From contig NZ_JAFBIS010000002.1 in NCBI RefSeq assembly GCF_021531435.1, positions 62,001 to 126,000 on the forward strand: DNA of 64,000 bases, written 5' to 3'. Both the position numbers and the translations under genes were made by a program. The notes beneath the pieces were generated by a model. That model worked only from the letters and a program-made list of their open reading frames with translations. It had not been told where the DNA came from and did no database searches. Positions 8,313 through 16,123 of this stretch are shown here, in pieces (positions within the stretch are counted from its first letter, which is position 1; every line of letters starts with the position of its first letter). The DNA is from Oscillibacter valericigenes. GTDB lineage: Bacteria; Bacillota; Clostridia; Oscillospirales; Oscillospiraceae.

Positions 8313-9194
8313 ATGGGAAAGACATACGATGTGCTGGTCATCGGCCCGGTGTCCCTGGATCACAACATCGACTATCAGGGCAACGAGCGCAAGGAGCTGG
8401 GCGGCGCTGTGGTGGCCTCCGGCTTCGCGGCGGCCAAAAGCGGCAACAAGACGGCTCTGTTCACCAAGCTGAACCCCGCCGACGCCGACGTGGAGGCCCG
8501 GTTCAAGGACTCCGGCGCGGACCTTTTCTGGAAGGAATCCAGGGCCACCTGCTCCATCCGCAACCAGTATTTCACCGCCGACAAGGAGAAGCGTGCCTGC
8601 ACCTCCATGGGCGTGTGCGACCCCTTCAAATTTGAGGAGCTGCCGGACATCGAGACGAAGATTTACCACTTCGCCGGACTGGTGTACGGCGACTTTGACG
8701 GCGCCCTGTTCGCCGAGGCCGCCAAGCACGGCAAGGTGGCGGTGGACGTCCAGTGTTTGCTGCGGCACGTGGAGGCGGATAAGACCATGGCCTTCCACGA
8801 CTGGGCGGAGAAGATGGAATACCTTCCCTGCATCGACTACCTCAAGACCGACGCCGCCGAGGCGGAGATCATGACCGGCCTCACGGACCGGGCGGAGGCG
8901 GCCAAGCTGCTGCACAGCTGGGGCGCGAAGGAAGTGCTCATCACCCACAACACCGAGGTGCTGGCCTATGACGGCAAGGACGTCTACACCTGCCCCATCA
9001 AGGCCCGGAACCTGTCCGGCCGCACGGGACGGGGCGACACCACCTTTGCCGGCTACATCACCGAGCGCCAGCGGGCGTCTGTCCGTGATGCCCTCCAGTA
9101 TTGCACCGCGCTGGTGTCACTGAAAATGGAGACGCCCGGCCCCTTCCAGGGCACTCGGCAGGATGTGCTGGACTATATCCGGGAGTTTTACTGA
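8313..9194 (+). CDS. PfkB-family carbohydrate/nucleoside kinase
   Basis: 293-residue sugar-kinase-like protein. It opens with YDVLVIGPVSLDHN, carries a GGAVVASGFAAAKSG segment as substrate-side signature and ends with the anion-hole motif in variant form, GRTGRGDTTFAGY (usual DTxGAGD). The catalytic Asp of GRGD is present. The substrate is not evident, and it is clearly a different subfamily from PsuK in this window. It has GGAGAA upstream of the ATG and is closed by a strong terminator. Co-location with the MgtC pair does not define its pathway. Confidence 0.78.
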   Translation: MGKTYDVLVIGPVSLDHNIDYQGNERKELGGAVVASGFAAAKSGNKTALFTKLNPADADVEARFKDSGADLFWKESRATCSIRNQYFTADKEKRACTSMGVCDPFKFEELPDIETKIYHFAGLVYGDFDGALFAEAAKHGKVAVDVQCLLRHVEADKTMAFHDWAEKMEYLPCIDYLKTDAAEAEIMTGLTDRAEAAKLLHSWGAKEVLITHNTEVLAYDGKDVYTCPIKARNLSGRTGRGDTTFAGYITERQRASVRDALQYCTALVSLKMETPGPFQGTRQDVLDYIREFY

Positions 9195-9203
9195 TGATAA
9201 GGA

Positions 9204-9235
9204 GACCGTCCGCGGAGAACGTGGACGGTCTTTTT
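9204..9235 (+). terminator. Rho-independent terminator
   Basis: Stem GACCGTCCGCG with CGTGGACGGTC (one G-U pair), loop GAGAA, five T at 9231-9235. Confidence 0.9.
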
Positions 9236-9292
9236 GTCCACAAAACACGAATACACGTCGCTGCGAGACGGACAAATTGGCGAAAAATGGTG

Positions 9293-9321
9293 TTGACAAC
9301 CATGCGGGGGCGTGGTATGGT
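9293..9321 (+). promoter_or_regulatory. Promoter of glycine riboswitch transcript
   Basis: TTGACA at 9293-9298 and TATGGT at 9316-9321 with a 17-base spacer, about 30 bases before the riboswitch. Confidence 0.65.
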
Positions 9322-9352
9322 AATACCACAATTTAAAAAACGGCAAACGAAG

Positions 9353-9516
9353 TTCTTAGGGAAGCGGCGAAAGCCCGCCGAAGGAGTGAAACTCTCAGGC
9401 GCCCGGCGCACCGGGTGGGGACTAAGAATGGATGTGGCTCTGGAGAAGCCCGATGACGGGTACCGAAGGTGCAAGGCGGCGCGGCCGCTGAATCTCTCAG
9501 GTAAAAGGACAGAGTA
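9353..9516 (+). promoter_or_regulatory. Tandem glycine riboswitch
   Basis: Two glycine aptamers in series. Aptamer 1 (9353-9428) is closed by TTCTTAG pairing with CTAAGAA and contains the GCCGAAGGAGTGAAACTCTC-type core. Aptamer 2 (about 9430-9516) has TACCGAAGGTGCAA and ends with the hallmark AATCTCTCAGGTAAAAGGAC. The expression platform ends in a terminator at 9563-9600 before the AGCS symporter, so glycine probably modulates readthrough into the transporter gene. Recognised from the conserved aptamer cores, not computed. Confidence 0.92.
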
Positions 9517-9562
9517 GGGAAACGCGGATGGGAGCATCCGTGGGCTTCTGTGCTTTCTTTTC

Positions 9563-9600
9563 CGGGGCGGCTGGGTCACCAGCCGGCCCGTTTTATTTTG
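9563..9600 (+). terminator. Expression-platform terminator of the glycine riboswitch
   Basis: Stem CGGGGCGGCTGG (9563-9574) with CCAGCCGGCCCG (9579-9590), one internal mismatch, GTCA loop, then TTTTATTTT. It sits between the aptamers and the symporter ribosome site and so is likely the regulated element. Confidence 0.75.
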
Positions 9601-9617
9601 CAGGAGGGAAACAAATT

Positions 9618-11015
9618 ATGTTCGCATCTGTGGAATCCGCGCTGCTTGACATCGTTGTCAACATCAACACGTACCTGTCCAACTACATCCTGGTGTTCCT
9701 GCTGGTGGCCGTCGGCCTCTGGTACTCCATCAAGACCCGCTTCGTCCAGATCCGCTGCTTCGGTGAGGGCATGAAGAAGGTGTTCGGCAACCTGACCCTG
9801 CGGGGCGGGAAGCAGGAGAGCGGTATGAGTTCCTTCCAGGCCCTGGCCACCGCCATCGCCGCCCAGGTGGGCACCGGCAACATCGTGGGCGCCTCCGGCG
9901 CCATCCTCACCGGCGGCCCCGGCGCCATCTTCTGGATGTGGATCATCGCCTTCTTCGGCATGGCCACCATCTATGCGGAGGCTACCCTGGCCCTCAAGAC
10001 CCGGGTCGTGGACAAGGACGGCACCATCCACGGCGGCCCCGTCTACTACATCACCACCGCCTTCAAGGGCGCCTTCGGCAAGTTCCTGGCCGGCTTCTTC
10101 GCCGTCGCCATCATCCTGGCCCTGGGCTTCATGGGCTGCATGGTCCAGTCCAACTCCATCGGCTCTACCTTCCAGACCGCTTTTGGCATCCCCTCCTGGA
10201 TCGTGGGCGCCGTGCTGGTCATCATCTGCGGCATCATCTTCCTGGGCGGCGTCCAGCGTCTGGCCTCCGTCACGGAGAAGATCGTCCCCGTCATGGCGGG
10301 CATCTTCCTGCTGGGCGGCCTAGTCATCCTCATTGCCCGCATCAAGTACATCCCCGCAACCTTCGGCATGATCTTCAAGTACGCCTTCCAGCCCCAGGCC
10401 ATTATCGGCGGCAGCTTTGGCTATGCCATCAAGACCGCTGTCAGCCAGGGCGCCAAGCGCGGCCTGTTCTCCAATGAGGCCGGCATGGGCTCCACCCCCC
10501 ACGCCCACGCCCAGGCCAATGTCGCCGACCCCCATGACCAGGGCGTCGTGGCCATGATCGGCGTGTTCATCGACACCTTCGTGGTGCTGACCCTGAACGC
10601 CTTGGTGATCATCTCCACCCTGTACACCTCCGACGGCATCCTGGCCTCCGGTGTCATCCCCGAGGGCATCGGCAAGGCTAACCTGGCCCAGACCGCCTTC
10701 GGCACCGTGTTCGGCTCTAATCTGGGCGCTATGTTCGTGGCCATCTGCCTGTTCTTCTTCGCCTTCTCCACCGTGCTGAGCTGGAACCTGTTCGGCAAGA
10801 TCAACGTCATCTACTTGTTCGGCAAGAAGTCCGCCAAGATCTACTCCGTCATCGCCCTGGTGTTCATCTTCCTGGGCACGGTGATGAGCAACGACCTGGT
10901 GTGGGAGCTGACCGATATGTTCAACAACCTCATGGTCATCCCCAACGCCATCGCCCTGTTCGCCCTGACCGGCATGGTGGTGAAGTCCACCCACGGCGTC
11001 GGCGCCGGGAAATAA
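9618..11015 (+). CDS. AGCS-family sodium:alanine/glycine symporter
   Basis: 465-residue sodium-coupled amino-acid symporter with about 11 helices. Family motifs include ATAIAAQVGTGNIVGAS and GGPGAIFWMWIIAFFG early, and SNEAGMGSTPHAHAQA in the C-terminal half. It is controlled by the tandem glycine riboswitch, which points to glycine as substrate rather than alanine, either for uptake as nutrient or for relief of excess. The start ATG at 9618 follows CAGGAGGGAA. The frame is open from 9528 through the terminator region, but that part is untranslated. A strong terminator follows at 11029. Confidence 0.92.
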   Translation: MFASVESALLDIVVNINTYLSNYILVFLLVAVGLWYSIKTRFVQIRCFGEGMKKVFGNLTLRGGKQESGMSSFQALATAIAAQVGTGNIVGASGAILTGGPGAIFWMWIIAFFGMATIYAEATLALKTRVVDKDGTIHGGPVYYITTAFKGAFGKFLAGFFAVAIILALGFMGCMVQSNSIGSTFQTAFGIPSWIVGAVLVIICGIIFLGGVQRLASVTEKIVPVMAGIFLLGGLVILIARIKYIPATFGMIFKYAFQPQAIIGGSFGYAIKTAVSQGAKRGLFSNEAGMGSTPHAHAQANVADPHDQGVVAMIGVFIDTFVVLTLNALVIISTLYTSDGILASGVIPEGIGKANLAQTAFGTVFGSNLGAMFVAICLFFFAFSTVLSWNLFGKINVIYLFGKKSAKIYSVIALVFIFLGTVMSNDLVWELTDMFNNLMVIPNAIALFALTGMVVKSTHGVGAGK

Positions 11016-11028
11016 GCCAAACGCACCA

Positions 11029-11060
11029 AGCGGGCCTGCTGAAAAGCAGGCCCGCTTTTC
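11029..11060 (+). terminator. Rho-independent terminator after the symporter
   Basis: Twelve-bp stem AGCGGGCCTGCT with its complement, GAAA tetraloop, then TTTCCTT. It overlaps the region just past the convergent DUF3298 gene. Confidence 0.85.
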
Positions 11061-11061
11061 C

Positions 11062-11751
11062 TTATGTTCTGTGTTCGGCAGGAGGGAGAAGGGCCCTCTC
11101 GCCATACGGCAGCGTGAAAGCGGGGATCGCTTCCGCCGCCGGGGCGATGGCGTACATGGGGAAGAAGTATGTCAGGCCCTCCTCTGTGAGATAATAGTTC
11201 CGGGAGTTGAAGCGGCGGCGGAGTTTTTTCCGCCAGTCGGGATCATAGCGGGAGATCCCGGCCCGTTCCTGCCGCTGGATCTCCTCTGCCGCCAGGGACA
11301 GGAGCTGCTTTCGCCAGGAGCTTCGGACGGGGAAAAAAGCGGAGAGCGGAACGGGATAACCGGTGGTCAGATCCCAGGTATCCCCCCGGCGGGTAAGCAG
11401 CGCGGGGCCGGGGAGCGTGTGCTCCCGGGACTGTGTGTACAGGCTCCAGAGGCCGCCCTCGTTGTAGGTCACCCGGTAGCCCAGCTCCGCCCGAAAACAG
11501 GGCAGGGGGGCGCTGGCCGCCAGAGCGGACCGGTATTCCGCCTCCGCCTGGGGCAGCAGCCAGCGTTCGCAGTATTTCAGAAAGGAGCGGCACTGGGTTT
11601 GATAATAGCGCCGGATACGGCGGGAGACAATATCCGTCCCCTGGGGCTGAGGGACCTCCACGGAAGCAGTCAGCACCGGGATGCCCTCCACTGTCCACTC
11701 CCGCTCCGCCGCAAAGGGCTCTGTGCGCAGTTCTGTCAGACACACTCTCAT
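11062..11751 (-). CDS. DUF3298 (RsiV-like) protein
   Basis: 229-residue soluble protein without signal peptide or membrane segment. The C-terminal half resembles the DUF3298 domain (Asp-Leu-Thr-Thr near DTWDLTTGYPVPLSAFF, then the NYYLTEEGLTYFFPMYAIAPAAEAIPAF block), as found at the end of anti-sigma factor RsiV and the deacetylase PdaC. Here it lacks the membrane anchor and anti-sigma part, so it is a stand-alone cytoplasmic version of unknown role. Convergent with the symporter gene. Ribosome site AGGGGAGC lies upstream of the ATG. Confidence 0.75.
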   Translation of the reverse strand: MRVCLTELRTEPFAAEREWTVEGIPVLTASVEVPQPQGTDIVSRRIRRYYQTQCRSFLKYCERWLLPQAEAEYRSALAASAPLPCFRAELGYRVTYNEGGLWSLYTQSREHTLPGPALLTRRGDTWDLTTGYPVPLSAFFPVRSSWRKQLLSLAAEEIQRQERAGISRYDPDWRKKLRRRFNSRNYYLTEEGLTYFFPMYAIAPAAEAIPAFTLPYGERALLPPAEHRT

Positions 11752-11936
11752 GGATGCCGCTCCCCTCCCTGGTCATTCCTTGCTCCAGCCTATGCCGGGA
11801 GGGACCGGGAGGTGATACCCATACTTTAAAGCATGAAAAAATTTTGCGGAGGACCCCTTTACTTTCGCACTCTACAATGCTAAAATATATAAAACTGCGT
11901 GCGGAGCGATCAGCGCGCCGAAAAGGGGTGTTTGCT

Positions 11937-12227
11937 ATGGTCAAAATCGGCAAAAAGGAAAAGAGTGACCAGCTTTACAAGGCAATCCTCCAATTGAAGG
12001 ATGAGCAGGAGTGCTACGACTTTTTTCAGGATCTTTGCACCGTATCCGAGCTGCGTTCCATGGAGCAGCGGTTCGAGGTGGCGTCCCTTCTGGACGACGG
12101 CATGATCTATAACGATATTTTGGAGCGCACCGGTGCTTCCAGCGCGACGATCAGCCGGGTGAACCGGTCCCTGAGCTATGGTACGGGCGCCTATGAAAAA
12201 CTCTTTGCCCGGATGAAGAAGAAATGA
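11937..12227 (+). CDS. YerC/YecD-like TrpR-superfamily regulator
   Basis: 96-residue DNA-binding protein of the YerC/YecD type. The TrpR-like helix-turn-helix is in the second half (LLDDGMIYNDILERTG then ASSATISRVNRSL), following the family hallmark DLCTVSELRSMEQRFEVA. The starting ATG at 11937 follows an AAAGGGGTG ribosome site, and the longer open frame upstream is not coding. The stop overlaps the methyltransferase start (ATGA at 12224). Members are small regulators with largely unknown targets. Confidence 0.85.
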   Translation: MVKIGKKEKSDQLYKAILQLKDEQECYDFFQDLCTVSELRSMEQRFEVASLLDDGMIYNDILERTGASSATISRVNRSLSYGTGAYEKLFARMKKK

Positions 12228-12973
12228 GCAGCTATGACGCCCTGGCCTCCAGCTATGACGGTCTCATGGCGGACGGCAGCTACCGCAAGCGGGCGGACTG
12301 GCTGGAGCGGCTGTTCCGCAAGAGCCGTATTCCGGTCCACTCCGTGCTGGACCTGGCCTGCGGCACGGGAACCATCGCCTGCCTGCTGGCCCAGCGGGGA
12401 TACGAGGTCATTGCCACGGACGCTTCGGAGGAAATGCTGACCCAGGCATCAGGAAAAGCGGCGGCCCTTGACGGGCGGCCGCCTTTGTTCCTGCGCCAGT
12501 CCATGCCCCGCCTGCGGCTGCTGGAGCCGGTGGACACAGTGGTATCCACCCTGGACTCCCTGAACTACCTGACCAGGGAGAAGGACATCCGGGAGACTTT
12601 CCGGCGGGTATACCGCTGGCTGAAGCCCGGCGGACAGTTTATTTTCGACGTCAATTCGCCCTACAAGCTGGAGCGGATGGACTGCCAGATGTATATGGAT
12701 GAGACGGAGGACAGCTTCTGCGTGTGGCGGACCTTCTTCTCCCGGCGGACCCAGGTGTGCACCTATCAGGTGGACCTGTTCCGGCTGAACGGAGAGGGGA
12801 CCTGGGACCGGGATTTTGAGGAGCACCGGGAGCGGGCCTGGAGCGAGGAGCAGCTGCGGCTGTTTCTGACGGAGGCGGGCTTTCAGAACATCACCGTTAC
12901 CGGCGACTTGACGATGAAGCCGCCCCGGGCGGACGAGGACCGCTGGATCTTCCGTGCGGAAAAAGGAGAATGA
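12224..12973 (+). CDS. Class I SAM-dependent methyltransferase
   Basis: 249-residue Rossmann methyltransferase. Motif I is VLDLACGTGTIACLLA (about residues 41-56), motif II ends in the acidic ATDASEEML, and the LKPGGQFIFDVN segment marks strand 5. The N-terminus SSYDALASSYDGLM is that of Firmicutes small-molecule or tRNA methyltransferases encoded next to YerC or Hsp33 genes. The substrate is unknown. It is translationally coupled to the YerC gene and ends 4 bases before the Hsp33 start. Confidence 0.85.
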   Translation: MSSYDALASSYDGLMADGSYRKRADWLERLFRKSRIPVHSVLDLACGTGTIACLLAQRGYEVIATDASEEMLTQASGKAAALDGRPPLFLRQSMPRLRLLEPVDTVVSTLDSLNYLTREKDIRETFRRVYRWLKPGGQFIFDVNSPYKLERMDCQMYMDETEDSFCVWRTFFSRRTQVCTYQVDLFRLNGEGTWDRDFEEHRERAWSEEQLRLFLTEAGFQNITVTGDLTMKPPRADEDRWIFRAEKGE

Positions 12974-12977
12974 GGCA

Positions 12978-13868
12978 ATGAGTGACCAGTTGGTACGCGC
13001 CATCAGCAAGGATGGCTTTGTAAAAGCGGTGGCGGTGTCCACCAGGGACCTGACGGAGCGGGCCCGGCAGATCCACCGGATGACGCCCGTGGCGACGGCC
13101 GCGCTGGGCCGGACTCTGGCGGCGGCGTCCATGATGGGCAACGCCCTGAAGGGCGAGGGCTCCAGCGTGACGCTGCAGATCAAGGGCGGCGGGCCCCTGG
13201 GCACCGTTCTGGCGGTGTCCGATAACGAGGGCAACGTCCGGGGCACGGTGGACGACCCGTCCGTGGACCTGCCCCTGCGACCAGACGGAAAGCTGGACGT
13301 AGGCTCCGCCGTGGGCTGTGACGGCACGCTGACCGTGATCCGGGACCTGAACATGAAGGAACCTTACGTGGGCAGCGTGGGGCTGCTGGGCGGCGAGATC
13401 GCCGAAGACCTGGCGGCCTATTTCGTGGAGTCAGAGCAGATCCCCACCGCCTGCGGCCTGGGCGTCCTGGTGGACCGGGACCGGAGCGTGCTGGCGGCGG
13501 GCGGCTACCTGATCCAGCTGATGCCCGGCGCCGGAGAGGACGTCATTGCAAAAGTGGAGGGCGGCATCATGGCGGCCGGGGCGGTGACCGGGCTGCTGCA
13601 TGAGGACAGCGACGCCGAGTCTCTGCTGCGGCGGGTCATGTCCGACTTTGACCTGGAAATATTGGAGAAATCGCCTATCGAATACCGCTGCTACTGCAGC
13701 CGGGACCGGATGGAGCGGGCGCTCATCAGCCTGGGACCGGAGGAACTGAAGGCGATGATCGACGAACAGGGCGGCGCGGAGCTGCGCTGCCAGTTCTGCG
13801 ATAACGTGCAGACCTTCACGAAGGCGGATTTGGAGGAACTGCTGAAAAGGATGAAGAAAAAAATCTGA
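12978..13868 (+). CDS. hslO: Redox-regulated chaperone Hsp33
   Basis: 296-residue holdase chaperone activated by oxidation. The N-terminal domain is typical (ALGRTLAAASMMG, IKGGGPLGTVLAVSD). The C-terminal zinc switch is complete: CYC near residue 239 and CQFC near residue 272, the CXC...CXXC pattern that releases zinc when disulfides form. The start at 12978 follows AAGGAGAATGAGGC; an upstream in-frame ATG at 12954 lies inside the methyltransferase gene. Last gene of the YerC-methyltransferase-hslO run. Confidence 0.95.
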   Translation: MSDQLVRAISKDGFVKAVAVSTRDLTERARQIHRMTPVATAALGRTLAAASMMGNALKGEGSSVTLQIKGGGPLGTVLAVSDNEGNVRGTVDDPSVDLPLRPDGKLDVGSAVGCDGTLTVIRDLNMKEPYVGSVGLLGGEIAEDLAAYFVESEQIPTACGLGVLVDRDRSVLAAGGYLIQLMPGAGEDVIAKVEGGIMAAGAVTGLLHEDSDAESLLRRVMSDFDLEILEKSPIEYRCYCSRDRMERALISLGPEELKAMIDEQGGAELRCQFCDNVQTFTKADLEELLKRMKKKI

Positions 13869-13886
13869 TTTTTTTCAGGATTTGGG

Positions 13887-13915
13887 TTGACAGACCGGGC
13901 TTCTTTGCGTATAAT
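13887..13915 (+). promoter_or_regulatory. Consensus promoter of the tRNA cluster
   Basis: TTGACA at 13887-13892, 17-base spacer, TATAAT at 13910-13915: a perfect sigma-A promoter 31 bases before tRNA-Val. Confidence 0.92.
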
Positions 13916-13946
13916 AGCTTTTGCCGTCTGACGAGTGCGGCAGCTC

Positions 13947-14023
13947 GGGAGCATAGCTCAGCTGGTTAGAGCACCTGCCTTACAAGCAGGGGGTCACTGG
14001 TTCGAGTCCAGTTGTTCCCACCA
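13947..14023 (+). tRNA. tRNA-Val(UAC)
   Basis: Cloverleaf with GGGAGCA/TGTTCCC acceptor, anticodon stem CCTGC/GCAGG around loop CTTACAA, T-arm GGTTCGAGTCC, encoded CCA end at 14021-14023. Confidence 0.96.
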
Positions 14024-14034
14024 CTATCATACAT

Positions 14035-14111
14035 GGCCCGGTAGTTCAGTTGGTTAGAACGCTAGCCTGTCACGCTAGAGGTCGACGGTTCGAGCCCGTT
14101 CCGGGTCGCCA
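14035..14111 (+). tRNA. tRNA-Asp(GUC)
   Basis: Acceptor GGCCCGG/CCGGGTC, anticodon GTC in loop CTGTCAC, discriminator G, encoded CCA. Confidence 0.96.
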
Positions 14112-14114
14112 TCT

Positions 14115-14146
14115 CCCACGAGATGGAATTCCCATCTCGTGGGTCC
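14115..14146 (+). other. Hairpin between tRNA-Asp and tRNA-Phe
   Basis: Near-perfect stem CCCACGAGATGG with CCATCTCGTGGG around a short loop. No T-run follows on either strand, so it is probably a processing or partial-termination structure inside the tRNA transcript. Confidence 0.6.
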
Positions 14147-14196
14147 CTTTGGGGTTGAAATTCCCCACGCCGCGCCGCATGGCGCGGAAAAGATTT

Positions 14197-14272
14197 GCCC
14201 AGATAGCTCAGTTGGTAGAGCAGTGGACTGAAAATCCACGTGTCGCTGGTTCGATTCCGGCTCTGGGCACCA
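14197..14272 (+). tRNA. tRNA-Phe(GAA)
   Basis: Acceptor GCCCAGA/TCTGGGC, loop CTGAAAA with anticodon GAA, T-arm GGTTCGATTCC, encoded CCA. Confidence 0.96.
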
Positions 14273-14275
14273 CCT

Positions 14276-14351
14276 GCGGGCATAGCTCATCTGGTAGAGC
14301 GCCACCTTGCCAAGGTGGAGGTAGCGAGTTCGAGCCTCGTTGCCCGCTCCA
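14276..14351 (+). tRNA. tRNA-Gly(GCC)
   Basis: Acceptor GCGGGCA/TGCCCGC, anticodon stem CACCT.../AGGTG with GCC in loop TTGCCAA, encoded CCA. A stem-loop GATGCCCACAC/GTGTGGGCATC follows at 14355-14380. Confidence 0.96.
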
Positions 14352-14398
14352 GATGATGCCCACACGAAAGTGTGGGCATCAAAATCTAAAAATAAGTG

Positions 14399-14427
14399 TG
14401 GACTTTTTCGATTCGTCTGCATATAAT
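14399..14427 (+). promoter_or_regulatory. Promoter of tRNA-Cys
   Basis: TGGACT at 14399-14404 and TATAAT at 14422-14427, 17-base spacer, 15 bases before tRNA-Cys. It gives tRNA-Cys its own transcription start. Confidence 0.65.
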
Positions 14428-14442
14428 ATAGATGTATCCGAT

Positions 14443-14517
14443 GGTGACATAGCCAAGTGGTAAGGCAAGGGTCTGCAAAACCCTGATTCCCCGGTTCAAA
14501 TCCGGGTGTCACCTCCA
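14443..14517 (+). tRNA. tRNA-Cys(GCA), integration target
   Basis: Acceptor GGTGACA/TGTCACC, anticodon GCA in loop TCTGCAAAA region, encoded CCA at 14515-14517. Its last 23 bases (14495-14517) recur at 27181-27203, so the 3' half now present was supplied by the integrated island while the original 3' end was displaced 12.7 kb to the right. Confidence 0.95.
14495..14517 (+). repeat. attL core (tRNA-Cys 3' end)
   Basis: 23 bases identical to 27181-27203, covering the T-arm 3' half, acceptor strand and CCA of tRNA-Cys. Sequence outside the repeat differs on both sides (left: AATGAATC after it; right: GAAAGAGA). Confidence 0.92.
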
Positions 14518-14521
14518 AATG

Positions 14522-14558
14522 AATCCCTAGAGCCGCAACGGTTCTAGGGATTTTCTTT
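14522..14558 (+). terminator. Island-borne replacement terminator for tRNA-Cys
   Basis: Stem AATCCCTAGA-GCCG with CGGT-TCTAGGGATT around CAA, then TTCTTT. It replaces the host terminator that integration moved to 27207. Confidence 0.8.
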
Positions 14559-14578
14559 ACCCTGAAACACGTTTTTAT

Positions 14579-14595
14579 CCTTATTTTTAGCCTTA
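14579..14595 (+). repeat. Left-end copy of the candidate integrase arm site
   Basis: 17 bases CCTTATTTTTAGCCTTA, repeated in the same orientation near the right end of the island at 27046-27062 within AGCCTTATTTTTAGCCTTA. Both copies lie 60-140 bases inside the att cores, as expected of arm-type integrase or Xis binding sites. Confidence 0.55.
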
Positions 14596-14650
14596 CCAGC
14601 GTCTCGAAGAACTGCGCGGCAATCGCTGCGGGGATATGAAAACGTGCGAG

Positions 14651-15865
14651 TTAACCACCAGAGACGCTTTTGATATACTCCTCCATGCGAGCTGCGCTGG
14701 CCTGCTTCATCTGCATGGTGACATGACCGTAAACGTCCAGCGTGAAAGATGCAGTAGCATGGCCCAGATTGCCTTGTACGGTTTTGATATCGTCCCCGGA
14801 GCGGATCGAAGCAACGGCGTAAGAATGCCGCAAATCATGGAACCTGGCATCGGGGCGGCCAATGGCGGCAGCAAGCTTCTTGAATTCCCGATAGACTGTC
14901 GGTTTGGTCAACGGGCAGCCTAACGGGTCAGTAAATACCAGATTGTCGGTATTCCCCCATGCAGAACCAGCCATTAACTTTTGCTGTGCCTGAATCATAC
15001 GATGGCGTTTCAGGAGCGTCATGACAGTCGGAGCGGCAACAATGGAGCGAGCCTTGTCGTTCTTTGTGGGAACCAGATGATAGGCCTTGCAGCCTTTTTC
15101 CTGATGGAGCTGCATCTGCTTGTCGATGGTGATGATGCTGCGATTAAAATCAACGCAGTCCCACGTCAGCCCAAGAATCTCACCTTCACGGACGCCTGTG
15201 AACAAAGTGACAACCAAAAGTGTCTCAAAGCGATTTCCTTGTGCTTCTTTCAAAAAGGCTGTGATCTGTTCGTCATCAAAGGGCGTGATTTTTGCCTTCT
15301 CGATACGCGGCAGGATGCAGGCATCAGATGGGTTAAAACGGATATACCCAATCAGAACAGCCTGCTGCAAAGCCTTGTGAAGGACACCGTGGACGTTTTT
15401 AATCGTCTTAGGGGAAAGACCCTTGGGATGCTCTTTGGAGGGCCTCAGAAGCTTGATATAGGCTGCTTGGATGGTTGGAGCATCCAAAGCGTCCAGACGT
15501 ACAGCACCCAAAAGGGGTTTGATGTGCAGCCGGATGTCGGACTTGTAGATATCAAGGGTGCGAGGCTTGATATTCAGCAGATAAGTATCCATCCAAGTGT
15601 CCAGCCACTGGCCAAGGGTTTGCTTGTTCGGCTCAATATAGGAGCCGCAATCAATCGCTGTGGTAGTGGCTTTTAGCTTTTCGGCAACTTCCTTCTGCGT
15701 TTTCCCCGAAATGGAACGCTGGATTTGCTTCCCTGTACCAGGATCATATCCAACGGTGTACCGGGCTTGCCAATATGTGTACTGCTTCCCGTTTCTGGTG
15801 GTCGTAATTTTTCGAATCGAGCCGGTGCCGCTGGCACCTTTGCTCGTTGTGCTCTTGCGTGGCAT
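14651..15865 (-). CDS. int: Tyrosine-type site-specific integrase (island Int)
   Basis: 404-residue Tn916/phage-type integrase. A basic N-terminal arm-binding domain with many Lys and Thr (residues 1-60) is followed by a SAM-like core-binding domain (about 65-170) and the catalytic domain (about 180-395). Catalytic residues are visible: Arg in LFTGVREGEILGL, HxxR in FHDLRHSYAVAS, His in NLGHATASFT and the nucleophile Tyr in LDVYGHV. It lies directly inside the left att core and reads toward it, as usual for tRNA-targeting integrases. Start ATG at 15865 with GGAGGTTATT upstream. Probably the recombinase that recognises the tRNA-Cys core. Confidence 0.94.
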   Translation of the reverse strand: MPRKSTTSKGASGTGSIRKITTTRNGKQYTYWQARYTVGYDPGTGKQIQRSISGKTQKEVAEKLKATTTAIDCGSYIEPNKQTLGQWLDTWMDTYLLNIKPRTLDIYKSDIRLHIKPLLGAVRLDALDAPTIQAAYIKLLRPSKEHPKGLSPKTIKNVHGVLHKALQQAVLIGYIRFNPSDACILPRIEKAKITPFDDEQITAFLKEAQGNRFETLLVVTLFTGVREGEILGLTWDCVDFNRSIITIDKQMQLHQEKGCKAYHLVPTKNDKARSIVAAPTVMTLLKRHRMIQAQQKLMAGSAWGNTDNLVFTDPLGCPLTKPTVYREFKKLAAAIGRPDARFHDLRHSYAVASIRSGDDIKTVQGNLGHATASFTLDVYGHVTMQMKQASAARMEEYIKSVSGG

Positions 15866-15928
15866 AATAACCTCCTTCCGCCACGCAGGACATACCTGCT
15901 ATTATGATATGCCCTGCATAGCTTCCGG

Positions 15929-16123
15929 TCAATGGGTATCCTCAAGAAACGCAATCAATGCATCCCTGGGAATTCTGATCTGTTTTCCAATGCGGACACA
16001 TTTGATTTTCCCGCTGTGAACCAACGCATAGGCGGAATTTCGGCCAATATGAAGAATGGGCATCAAGTCCTCCACAGTCATTACGGTGGGGAGATCATCA
16101 TAGGAGTGATATTTAGTTTCCAT
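15929..16123 (-). CDS. Excisionase-family DNA-binding protein
   Basis: 64-residue protein with a MerR-like winged HTH of the excisionase (helix-turn-helix 17) family: TVEDLMPILHIGRNSAYALV is the recognition region, followed by the basic IRIPRDALIAFL wing and end. Such proteins bend DNA at the att sites and bias the integrase toward excision. The start overlaps the 3' end of the second recombinase by 11 bases, and the integrase starts 63 bases downstream, so the three genes form an operon. Ribosome site GGAGGG precedes the ATG. Confidence 0.88.
   Translation of the reverse strand: METKYHSYDDLPTVMTVEDLMPILHIGRNSAYALVHSGKIKCVRIGKQIRIPRDALIAFLEDTH

Noticed and set aside
14355-14385. Terminator between tRNA-Gly and tRNA-Cys
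   Set aside because: Strong stem but followed by AAAA on the plus strand and lacking a T-run on the minus strand, so not a standard intrinsic terminator.
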